Origin: UKL13-2 sp031414695
GTDB lineage: Bacteria; Pseudomonadota; Gammaproteobacteria; Burkholderiales; Usitatibacteraceae
Assembly (NCBI GenBank): GCA_031414695.1
Contig: JANNWG010000074.1
Span: 57,287 to 121,286 of the forward strand
Direction of reading: 5' to 3'
DNA length: 64,000 nucleotides
Shown here: one piece after another, positions 43,610-49,731 of the stretch
How the letters are laid out: every line of letters begins with the position of its first letter
Numbering within the stretch: the stretch's first letter is position 1
Notes under the pieces: model-generated
Told to the model about the DNA's origin: nothing
What the model saw: only the letters and a program-made list of their open reading frames with translations
Database searches by the model: none
Translations under genes and position numbers: made by a program

Positions 43610-44137
43610 ATGCGTAAAACCCTTTACTCTGTTGGACAAGATGCAGCCACGCAATCGACCATCACCGTCACCCCAACGATTGTTGACCCCTCTAAATCAG
43701 ATCTAACGTTCACCGCCGTCATGGGCTATGTGAATAAAGCAGCCGCCGCCGTTGTAGCGACAATCTGCAAACCTGACGGCGCTATCAAAGTGTATCGCTC
43801 GATGGATGACATGCTTAAGGATGTTGTCAACACAGTGCCATCAACCAACACCGTCACGTTATCGCCTAGCGTTGTCCCATTGCAACGTGCAATCCCGCTC
43901 AACACAACGGCAAATTCCTTGCTGTTGCGTGAGAAGGCATCACTTACCCGCAACATCACCAAGCAAGGCGAAATCATTGCAGAAGCGAACGCAACCATCA
44001 CCAGCATCGCGGCTTATGCGACTGGCAGCGCCGCACAGATTGCCTTTTATCAAGAGCAGGTAGATCGCCGCACCGTAGCCACCGCCAGCAAGACGGCGAT
44101 GGATGCGCGTTTAGTTGCTATCAACGCGCTGTTGTAA
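43610..44137 (+). CDS. Unrecognised 175-residue protein, first of the rightward module
   Basis: I do not recognise this family. The 175 residues are rich in Thr, Ala and Val, with beta-type stretches (STITVTPTIVDPSKSDLTFT) followed by a helical half (LLREKASLTRNITKQGEIIA, then ATITSIAAYATGSAAQIAFY). It has no signal peptide and no membrane segment. Its position first behind a controlled promoter, and its composition, could suit a structural (virion) protein, but this is speculation. ATG at 43610 follows the operator pair by 34 bp. The next gene starts 7 bp after its stop. Confidence 0.75.
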   Translation: MRKTLYSVGQDAATQSTITVTPTIVDPSKSDLTFTAVMGYVNKAAAAVVATICKPDGAIKVYRSMDDMLKDVVNTVPSTNTVTLSPSVVPLQRAIPLNTTANSLLLREKASLTRNITKQGEIIAEANATITSIAAYATGSAAQIAFYQEQVDRRTVATASKTAMDARLVAINALL

Positions 44138-44144
44138 TTAGCCC

Positions 44145-44699
44145 GTGACTATTAATGCAGAATTGGCGAGGGCTCATGCCCTCGCTGTTTTCAAGCGGTT
44201 TCACACCACGACGTCATTGGTGTTTCTTCCTGCACGCACGACGACACAACTCAGCTTTAACGGATTGAGCCCACAAATTCTACTCGGCTGGTACACTCCC
44301 AACAGGTATGTTATTGGATGGCCTCTACCAGCGACAGCCAAAGAACGCGACGACATTTTGGTGCACAGTCTTCAACGCGTCTGGACAGAAGGCCGCACGG
44401 TTTTTTCTAAATGCCTGACCATTCAAGAAGCTGGTTCACTGTGCGCCTTTGCGCTGTTGACCAGCGTCGACTATCTGAGATCGCCGCCGTTTCGCACTCT
44501 CTTCAATGCCCACATCGCCGGAACGCCCTACCCATCCGGCGTAGTGCCGCCACTCGCTAATTTGCTCGCCAATTTAACCGGTACGGGCTCCCTCATTAGC
44601 ATTGGTCACACGCTCGCACTTTCGTTTTATAACAAAACTTACAACGGCGACCGCACCAACGCGACAACCGTTTTCCAAACAGCGAGCACATGGGCATGA
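44145..44699 (+). CDS. Unrecognised 184-residue protein of the rightward module
   Basis: No family is recognised. The start codon at 44145 is GTG. The 184 residues include LLGWYTPNRYVIGWPLP, SLCAFALLTSVDYLRSPPF and PSGVVPPLANLLANLTGTGS. The protein is moderately hydrophobic without a clear membrane helix. It overlaps the DUF5675-like gene by 10 bp, indicating co-translation. It sits between a candidate structural gene and a possible lysis-type gene. Its function cannot be inferred. Confidence 0.72.
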   Translation: MTINAELARAHALAVFKRFHTTTSLVFLPARTTTQLSFNGLSPQILLGWYTPNRYVIGWPLPATAKERDDILVHSLQRVWTEGRTVFSKCLTIQEAGSLCAFALLTSVDYLRSPPFRTLFNAHIAGTPYPSGVVPPLANLLANLTGTGSLISIGHTLALSFYNKTYNGDRTNATTVFQTASTWA

Positions 44700-45106
44700 T
44701 TGCACTCACTCTAAAACGCATTGAGTTGACAACCGTCGCCACTCGTGGCGTTCTGCTACTCAATGGCGCACTTATCGCGGTGACGATGGAGGATGTTGTT
44801 AGGCCGACAAAAACACCTGGCGAAACTGCGATACGCGCCGGACGCTATGACGTTGTAGTTTCTCACTCACCACGCTTTGATGTGCCGCTTCCACTGCTAT
44901 TAGATGTGCCTGAATTTAGTGGTGTACGTATCCACACCGGTAACACACCACGCGACACAGAAGGCTGCATCCTTGTTGCAGACAGCTTTAATTTTGATTC
45001 ACTTACGAACGTGATTAGCAGCCGCCCCGCTTTTGTGAGATTGTTCGATGCAATTAAACATTGCACAGGGCGCGGCACGTGCAGCATCACGATTACGAAC
45101 CACTAA
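44690..45106 (+). CDS. DUF5675-like protein
   Basis: A 138-residue protein resembling DUF5675. It has a short N-terminal beta-strand set (LTLKRIELTT, TRGVLLLNGALIAVTMEDV), TAIRAGRYDVVVSHSPRFDV, then SGVRIHTGNTPRDTEGCILV with a His and a Cys in the spacing of L,D-transpeptidase-like folds (GVRIHTGN, EGCILV). DUF5675 proteins are common in small phages and may act on the cell wall, but activity has not been shown as far as I know. It overlaps the preceding gene by 10 bp. A lysis role in this element is inference. Confidence 0.75.
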   Translation: MGMIALTLKRIELTTVATRGVLLLNGALIAVTMEDVVRPTKTPGETAIRAGRYDVVVSHSPRFDVPLPLLLDVPEFSGVRIHTGNTPRDTEGCILVADSFNFDSLTNVISSRPAFVRLFDAIKHCTGRGTCSITITNH

Positions 45107-45121
45107 CAACTAAGGATTTTT

Positions 45122-45349
45122 ATGAGCAACGACGAATTAAACAAAGGCGCACCCAACGAACAAAACAAGGCAGTTACCAGCGTAATCGCAGCACTGCTGC
45201 TGGCGACTGGCGTTAACGTTTCACCCGAAAACGCGCAAACCATTGGAACTGTTGCAGCTCTAGCCATTCCATTTTTGCCAAGCGCATATCGTGGCATTGC
45301 ACAGATGGTTTCAGGCGTCTACACAAGCCGCTCACGCCGCCGCAAATAG
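45122..45349 (+). CDS. Small membrane protein, holin-sized
   Basis: A 75-residue protein with a polar N-terminus (MSNDELNKGAPNEQNK), two moderately hydrophobic helices (AVTSVIAALLLATGVNV and TIGTVAALAIPFLPSAY) and a basic tail (TSRSRRRK). This layout is typical of small holins, but also of minor coat or scaffold proteins. It lies 15 bp after the DUF5675-like gene with a clear AAGGATTTTT leader, supporting a wall-lysis pair. No homologue is recognised. Confidence 0.7.
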   Translation: MSNDELNKGAPNEQNKAVTSVIAALLLATGVNVSPENAQTIGTVAALAIPFLPSAYRGIAQMVSGVYTSRSRRRK

Positions 45350-45365
45350 TAGTAAAATCTATTTA

Positions 45366-45380
45366 GTATTGATTCGATAC
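45366..45380 (+). promoter_or_regulatory. Third copy of the 15-bp operator-like palindrome
   Basis: GTATTGATTCGATAC matches GTATCG-N3-CGATAC with one mismatch. The surrounding 25 bp also resemble 43560-43584. GATACT again sits at a -10-like position, but no good -35 is visible. It lies 21 bp before a terminator hairpin and 57 bp before the next gene. Confidence 0.6.
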
Positions 45381-45400
45381 TAATTTTTCATAACGATTTT

Positions 45401-45427
45401 CACCCGCTTCATGCGGGTGTTTTTTTT
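45401..45427 (+). terminator. Terminator directly upstream of the 223-residue gene
   Basis: CACCCGC and GCGGGTG form a 7-bp stem with a TTCAT loop followed by T8. It ends the upstream transcript only 10 bp before the ATG at 45437. The gene downstream must therefore be expressed by read-through or by transcription starting inside this gap. Confidence 0.85.
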
Positions 45428-45436
45428 GGGGGTCAC

Positions 45437-46108
45437 ATGCCACTACCATTGCTTGGTATACCAGCGCTAGGCGCATTATCCGCACCACTGACGGCAAAAA
45501 TCACGGGCGCACTCGCATTGATTGGTCTATCTACCGTGATGGACGAAATACGCGAGCAGTTGAATACTTTTTTTCTATCGGACGAATTTAGGGCGCTCAT
45601 GACAGGCGGTGTGGAGTCTGTTGTGGCTCAGTACATCGCCACGCGCACTGGCTTGATACTGAATGAAAATGACCCATTTTCTAAGGCTAGCTTCAATGCC
45701 GCAATCAGCCAAAAAATGGGCATCACGCTCAACGATATCAGTGACCGACAACAAGTCATGATAGACCTTGGTAAAGCCGCCTCTGAGTTGATAAATTTGC
45801 AGACCGGCATGACACTACCAGCATTGCAGCTAAACAACCCCACGCAGCTTCGCAGTGCGTTCAGCGATGAACTTGCGTTACAAGCCGTGAATGCACTTGC
45901 CGGACAGCTTAGCGTGCTGGACGATGCAACGCTTGCGGTTATTAAAGCAGCAGCACTAGCAGATGCGTATGGACAGCCAGCGCCAACCATCACGCCGACG
46001 AAAAAGCAACTGCAACAACGCGCCGCATCACGCGCTTACTATGACCGCGAATATGCAGCTGGACGAAGGCGCGCATGGGGCGCAAAGCCACCGGATGAAA
46101 CCGAGTAA
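45437..46108 (+). CDS. Unrecognised 223-residue protein, last of the rightward module
   Basis: I do not recognise this family. The N-terminus is hydrophobic (PLPLLGIPALGALSAPLTAK, then ITGALALIGLSTVM). The middle is helical (QQVMIDLGKAASELINLQTG). A basic, Gln- and Arg-rich tail follows (KKQLQQRAASRAYYDREYAA, then GRRRAWGAK). It could be a membrane-linked structural or DNA-contacting protein; the tail suggests nucleic acid contact. It is preceded by its own operator copy and a terminator, so its expression appears separately controlled. GGGGGTC just upstream could serve as ribosome-binding site. A bidirectional terminator follows at once. Confidence 0.75.
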   Translation: MPLPLLGIPALGALSAPLTAKITGALALIGLSTVMDEIREQLNTFFLSDEFRALMTGGVESVVAQYIATRTGLILNENDPFSKASFNAAISQKMGITLNDISDRQQVMIDLGKAASELINLQTGMTLPALQLNNPTQLRSAFSDELALQAVNALAGQLSVLDDATLAVIKAAALADAYGQPAPTITPTKKQLQQRAASRAYYDREYAAGRRRAWGAKPPDETE

Positions 46109-46139
46109 AAAAAAATCCCGCTCAGTGCGGGATTTTTTT
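46107..46139. terminator. Bidirectional terminator between the two modules
   Basis: AAAAAAATCCCGC and GCGGGATTTTTTT form a 13-bp stem with a TCAGT loop. It serves convergent genes and overlaps the last codons of both. Confidence 0.9.
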
Positions 46140-46470
46140 ATGCCTCTGTATCTTCGTATTCAGGCGAGAGCCACGGATATTCCGCTATTTGCCCTATGAG
46201 TAGCCTGTCCTTTGTTTTTCGATACAGCGTGAGTATTGGCACTCTTTTAGCCTTGATTTTTATTGCTGCACCTGTTCTAGGATTCCTGCCAGTTCGTCCG
46301 GCATAGGCTTTCACGCTAAAGCGCCCGAAGCTTGATATCGTCACGTCTTGACCCTTTTTCATAGACGAACGTATGAACGCCTTGAAGGCTTCTATCACGC
46401 GCTTCGCCTCTATCGGTGTTATCCCCACCTCTGTCACCATCAACGCTTGTACATCAGTCGGATCACTCAA
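46138..46470 (-). CDS. HU/IHF-family DNA-binding protein
   Basis: A 110-residue HU-fold protein. The helical start (TPIEAKRVIEAFKAFIRSSM) is followed by the canonical GQDVTISSFGRFSVKAYAGR and the beta-arm tip GRNPRTGAAIKIKAKRVPIL. This keeps the arm's GRNP and the intercalating proline. It should bend or coat DNA. It overlaps the next upstream HU-like gene by 4 bp (ATGA). An acidic tail (SPEYEDTEA) is unlike host HU (90 residues), so it is probably element-specific rather than a copy of the host gene. Confidence 0.9.
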   Translation of the reverse strand: MSDPTDVQALMVTEVGITPIEAKRVIEAFKAFIRSSMKKGQDVTISSFGRFSVKAYAGRTGRNPRTGAAIKIKAKRVPILTLYRKTKDRLLIGQIAEYPWLSPEYEDTEA

Positions 46471-46952
46471 TTTAGTGCATTCCTTAATTGTTGCGAAGGT
46501 ATTAATCGATATTTAAACGGACGGCGGTAAGCCTGACCAGTGCCAACACCATTCGTGTTTACAGTTGACGTCTCTTGTGCTATCGCCGCGAACGTGCCGA
46601 AATAATGCAGCCTGAACGACTCACCCCTAGCTAATTTTTTTTCTATTTCCGATATCAATATCACCAGACACATGCGCGCTTTGACCAGTGATATATCAGC
46701 CGACTTTGAGAACACTTCTACTAGCTCATCATCGGCGGTGAGTTCATCATGCCATCTAGGAATTATTTGCTTGAACGGTATTTCCTTGGTTAAACCTTGG
46801 TTCAAACGAATGTCGTGCGCTTTTATATCGTTGGAAACTTGTTCCAATAAATCGGCTGCAACTTCATCAGCCGCAGCCGACCGAAGCTTAAATTTTCGCC
46901 GCACAATTGCGCGCAGGTTTAGCTGCAAAAGCTCTTGTACGTCATCGTTCAT
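46467..46952 (-). CDS. Second HU-like protein with an N-terminal extension
   Basis: Read from the ATG at 46952 (MNDDVQELLQLN) this has 161 residues. Its C-terminal 75 residues look like an HU fold (VKARMCLVILISEIEKKLAR, then GESFRLHYFGTFAAIAQ). The beta-arm is reduced, with TGQAYRRPFKYRLIP in place of GRNP. The first 85 residues are helical, with no family I recognise. The ATG overlaps the two-TM gene stop as ATGA, which fixes this start rather than the upstream GTG at 47012. Two different HU-like proteins in a row suggest a heterodimer or a nucleoprotein complex, possibly for replication or packaging. That is inference. Confidence 0.72.
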   Translation of the reverse strand: MNDDVQELLQLNLRAIVRRKFKLRSAAADEVAADLLEQVSNDIKAHDIRLNQGLTKEIPFKQIIPRWHDELTADDELVEVFSKSADISLVKARMCLVILISEIEKKLARGESFRLHYFGTFAAIAQETSTVNTNGVGTGQAYRRPFKYRLIPSQQLRNALN

Positions 46953-47158
46953 GATAGCCAGCCTATCACCCTTTTGGCGAACAGCATCAGCCCAAAGGCC
47001 ACGATAGGCCACAACAACAACACTTCAGCAGTCATCCACCAGCGCTTATTTTCAGTGGGTACGTATGACTTGCATATCCCCCACACCAATCCGGTCACCA
47101 TTAACACCAGAACCAACGTCACCAACGTAGCCAGACCCAACATTTTTATCCCCTTCAT
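46949..47158 (-). CDS. Two-TM protein overlapping the rep gene
   Basis: A 69-residue reading frame with two strong membrane segments (LGLATLVTLVLVLMVTGLVW and MTAEVLLLWPIVAFGLMLF) around a polar loop SYVPTENKRW. Its first 107 bases lie inside the 3' end of the rep gene in another frame. Its stop TGA overlaps the next ATG (ATGA). The membrane propensity and the coupling support a real gene, though no family is recognised. It is short and partly overlapping, so caution is due. Confidence 0.6.
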   Translation of the reverse strand: MKGIKMLGLATLVTLVLVLMVTGLVWGICKSYVPTENKRWWMTAEVLLLWPIVAFGLMLFAKRVIGWLS

Positions 47159-48854
47159 CCGTACAGTTATTGAAACGAGTCCAAGGGGCGCGCCTTCCCT
47201 TTGACCCGCGTGAAAATTCCCAATCGCGTATCCGCAATGGCACGACAACATCCCAACTATCGCACAAGACGATACCAATCACACGCTGATTAGCGTACTC
47301 ACCATAACGTGTACGCGGCCTCGCACCGACATCAATCATCGACTCTTTACACAACGCCATACGCGCCCTGCTACGCCACCCGTAAACGCCACCAAGCCAC
47401 CTAACGTGTGCCGCATAGTCAGCAGGCTTATCGACCGCTACACCGTCATCATCAACATCACCCGCATACAGCTTGTGGACAGCGTTGTAAGCAGTCGTTG
47501 CAGCATCGTTAGCATAACCAGTGAGCGCATCAATGTCATCACCATGCACACGCCGCCACGCACGCCAAAACCCAACCGGTGGCGTCCCAAAAAACTGAAA
47601 CTGACGAATGCCATGCGTCTTAGCCCACGCCGCCACTGGTGACATCTTGCCCGTCTTGGCACGCACCTTTGCATCCGCGTTGATACCGTATTCAGCGATA
47701 GCCGCATCCACATCCACATCACCGACTGCTTTCGATATGTATTTAGCGACATATCCCGCCGCCGTCCCCTTCGATGTATCAATCGACACAAATTTAACGC
47801 GATGCTCTACCGCACCCGCCTCAGCGCCCGAATCCTCAAGCCCATAGCGCCGCATGATTGCACGATAGCGCGGCACTGCACGGCGCTTGCTGTCATCACC
47901 GCAATACTCACCCATGAAAACCAGCAAGTGCCAGTGCGGACAGCCGTCATGGTGCGGCTCTGCAACGCGTAATCCATAAACACGCAAGCCAGCACGCACG
48001 AATGCAGACCGACACCGCGCCCACACATCCCGCAGATACGCTTGAGCCTCACGCGGCATCGTGCCATCGTATCTATGGTTACGCTCACCACTCGTAGACT
48101 GCACCGCGTGCATACGGCTAGGACAGGTCAGCGTGACAAATTCAGCGACGTGTTTCGCTTCAGCAGCCAACTCTTCGAGCCCACGGATACGCACCATCAA
48201 TTCACCGCGCCGTATGCTAGGGTTCGACACACTCAGCGCCGCCAATTCAGCGAGCGACCAGCTATCGCCGTCTTCATTTGTAGCGATTACATTTTCGAGC
48301 ATCCCAAGCGTGCGCGCAGCCATTTGTTGACGACGTTCGAGCGACTCTAGCGAGACATATTTATCACCGCGCTTGTGTACGATGTTCGATTCAATCGCCA
48401 CCGCCTCCACCTGACGAGCATGAGCACGACGCAACGACCTACGCCACCATAACGGGCAGCAACAACGCTTATAGATTGACTCCATCGTCTCACCACGCGG
48501 ATGACCTACACGCCACCTATCACAGACCGTCAGCGCAGCCCGCAACGCCCCGAATTGACAGTGCGAGCGTGGCAATGCACGAGCGCACTCTGAAGCGCGC
48601 GCCTCTGACGCATTGCAAATATCGTCATCACTTGCATTCAATGGCAAACAGCCATCATTAAGCTCACGCATCGCGTGCAAATCAGGGTTAGCGTATTTTT
48701 CGCAGTGGTCATTGACTAACCACGGCTTGAGCTCATCACAGATAGCATCTGCAATCACTTTACGCCGCCATCTGGCAGGGATATTCAGCACATCGCGTAT
48801 CGTCGCCTTGTTATTGGCAACGACACCAGCACGCCATCCGCTAGGGTGTATCAC
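47052..48854 (-). CDS. P2 gpA-like HUH replication initiator
   Basis: A 600-residue replication endonuclease of the Phage_GPA (P2 gene A) type, which starts rolling-circle replication by nicking one strand. The metal-binding HUH motif is in VAEPHHDGCPHWHLLVF (HWH). The tyrosine pair is in GYVAKYISK, placed after the usual STSKGTAAG-like stretch (VSIDTSKGTAAGYVAKYISK). The N-terminal half (about 1-225) is the variable region of the family. The Gly/Asp/Val-rich C-terminus (GYVGDVGSGVNGDRIGVGD) overlaps the two-TM gene in another frame and may be dispensable. The start is a GTG at 48854, directly after the preceding stop (TAG GTG). P2-like phages normally carry this gene on genomes near 30 kb. 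Confidence 0.9.
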   Translation of the reverse strand: MIHPSGWRAGVVANNKATIRDVLNIPARWRRKVIADAICDELKPWLVNDHCEKYANPDLHAMRELNDGCLPLNASDDDICNASEARASECARALPRSHCQFGALRAALTVCDRWRVGHPRGETMESIYKRCCCPLWWRRSLRRAHARQVEAVAIESNIVHKRGDKYVSLESLERRQQMAARTLGMLENVIATNEDGDSWSLAELAALSVSNPSIRRGELMVRIRGLEELAAEAKHVAEFVTLTCPSRMHAVQSTSGERNHRYDGTMPREAQAYLRDVWARCRSAFVRAGLRVYGLRVAEPHHDGCPHWHLLVFMGEYCGDDSKRRAVPRYRAIMRRYGLEDSGAEAGAVEHRVKFVSIDTSKGTAAGYVAKYISKAVGDVDVDAAIAEYGINADAKVRAKTGKMSPVAAWAKTHGIRQFQFFGTPPVGFWRAWRRVHGDDIDALTGYANDAATTAYNAVHKLYAGDVDDDGVAVDKPADYAAHVRWLGGVYGWRSRARMALCKESMIDVGARPRTRYGEYANQRVIGIVLCDSWDVVVPLRIRDWEFSRGSKGRRAPWTRFNNCTDEGDKNVGSGYVGDVGSGVNGDRIGVGDMQVIRTH

Positions 48855-49085
48855 CTACAACATCCAATTAAACACATCAACACTACCAACGACGTACGGA
48901 CGCTCATCACAAACCGCGATTGCTTTCACGCGATCATCAGACATGCCATAACACATCCGCGCCGACGTTTCATCTGCAAATTGCGCACGCTGTTGCGCCG
49001 ATGTAGACCAATACGAGCCAGTCCAAAACACATGACGGCAATTTGTGCCTACCAAAATTTTCCCGCGCAAGACGAAATTAGGCAT
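48855..49085 (-). CDS. Unrecognised 76-residue protein, first of the leftward operon
   Basis: A 76-residue protein beginning MPNFVLRGKILVGTNCRHVF, with AAAGGGGGCTAT just before its ATG, a good ribosome-binding site. It has three cysteines and a C-terminal PYVVGSVDVFNWML. No known motif. It lies downstream of the promoter at 49204-49232 and abuts the rep gene with no gap, so it belongs to the replication operon. A longer frame reaching 49301 exists but would begin upstream of that promoter, so I prefer the short form. Confidence 0.7.
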   Translation of the reverse strand: MPNFVLRGKILVGTNCRHVFWTGSYWSTSAQQRAQFADETSARMCYGMSDDRVKAIAVCDERPYVVGSVDVFNWML

Positions 49086-49203
49086 ATAGCCCCCTTTAGT
49101 ACGTTCGCCCCTTGCAAACTGTCCACCGGAAGCCAGCGAACGCCCCGCCGTGTTGTATTCACGCACACACAAGGGGTTGTGCGCGGCACGGCGAGACACG
49201 CGC

Positions 49204-49298
49204 AATATAGTGGTTAGCCAATGGACTGTCAATAGCAACCAAACGTTCGCCATCAATGACGCTTGCACGTCAAGCGTCAGGCGACTAAAGTCATGACT
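49204..49298. promoter_or_regulatory. Divergent control region of replication and regulator genes
   Basis: Leftward: TTGACA and TATATT on the reverse strand (49227-49232 and 49204-49209) with a 17-bp spacer. Rightward: TTGCAC (49263-49268) and TAAAGT (49286-49291) with 17 bp. The palindrome TGACGCTTG-CACGT-CAAGCGTCA (49257-49279) covers the rightward -35. A second, AGTCATGACT (49289-49298), lies on the rightward -10. This is typical switch architecture. Confidence 0.65.
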
Positions 49299-49323
49299 CA
49301 TTCACAGCCACAAGGGGCACGAA

Positions 49324-49731
49324 ATGAACTCTGTACAATTTCTTGACGCAATTCGCGCAAAGCACGATTGCAGCGACTACCGCGCGGCTATTTTGATTGG
49401 TGTAGGACGCTCACAAGTCAGCGCCATACGCAACGGCAAGAGCGGATTTGGCGAAGTGCCAGCGCTACGCATAGCCGAACTACTCGACATGCAGCCACAG
49501 GCCGTACTAGCACACTTAATGGCAGAGAAAGCACCGAACGATGCAGTACGGAATGCGTGGCTTCAAATCGTTCCAAAATTCGCCGCTTGCCTAGTGTTTC
49601 TCATAGCGCAAACAGCCGACAACACTGTATATGCAACCACTTTACATAACGCTTTGCATAGCAGCAAAAATTTTGCCTTGCAGGGTTCACCTAATGTAAA
49701 TATTACACGTATGTTGTCATACTGTAAATAA
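49324..49731 (+). CDS. DUF3693-like phage regulator
   Basis: A 135-residue regulator. Residues 1-60 form a Cro/XRE-like helix-turn-helix (MNSVQFLDAIRAKHDCSDYR, then SQVSAIRNGKSGFGE, then ALRIAELLDMQPQAVLAHLM), as in DUF3693 proteins of filamentous phages and prophages. A hydrophobic stretch near residues 82-91 (FAACLVFLIA) is also typical. AAGGGGCACGAA precedes the ATG at 49324. It is the likely repressor for the control regions at 49204-49298 and possibly 43524-43575. Its last 9 or so codons lie beyond the right boundary core, so on excision the protein would end differently. Confidence 0.85.
   Translation: MNSVQFLDAIRAKHDCSDYRAAILIGVGRSQVSAIRNGKSGFGEVPALRIAELLDMQPQAVLAHLMAEKAPNDAVRNAWLQIVPKFAACLVFLIAQTADNTVYATTLHNALHSSKNFALQGSPNVNITRMLSYCK
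49684..49711. other. attR candidate (13-bp core copy)
   Basis: GGTTCACCTAA (49684-49694) matches the dif XerD half at 7 of 11 bases and is followed by the same core TAATGTAAATATT (49692-49704). It marks the right end of the element and lies within the tails of two genes. The XerC side (TATTACACGTA) does not resemble dif. Confidence 0.55.

Larger units (their letters stand above)
42900..49704. mobile_element. About 6.8-kb Xer-type integrated replicon (small phage, satellite or phage-plasmid)
   Basis: A block foreign to its neighbours is bounded by the identical 13-mer TAATGTAAATATT at 42900-42912 and 49692-49704. It splits into a rightward set of small genes (43610-46108), a terminator, a leftward replication and HU set (46138-49085), and a rightward regulator (49324). 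It has no integrase, which fits elements that use host XerC/XerD. It carries an HUH replication initiator of P2 gpA type and a DUF3693-like regulator typical of phages. There is no capsid, terminase, Zot or portal gene that I can recognise. Packaging, if any, would need unrecognised proteins or a helper. Confidence 0.72.

Noticed and set aside
46953..47012. GTG start giving a 181-residue form of the extended HU-like protein
   Set aside because: The ATG at 46952 overlaps the two-TM stop as ATGA, the usual coupling; the extra 20 residues read through the other gene's frame.
48855..49301. Longer 148-codon frame over the first gene of the leftward operon
   Set aside because: Its start lies upstream of a good promoter (49204-49232), and the shorter form has a clear ribosome-binding site.
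42900..49704. Filamentous phage (inovirus)
   Set aside because: No Zot/pI ATPase, no pIII-like adsorption protein and no typical small coat protein; the initiator is of P2 gpA type.
42900..49704. Microvirus or P2-like prophage
   Set aside because: No 500-residue capsid gene as in microviruses, and none of the capsid, terminase or tail genes of P2-like phages.
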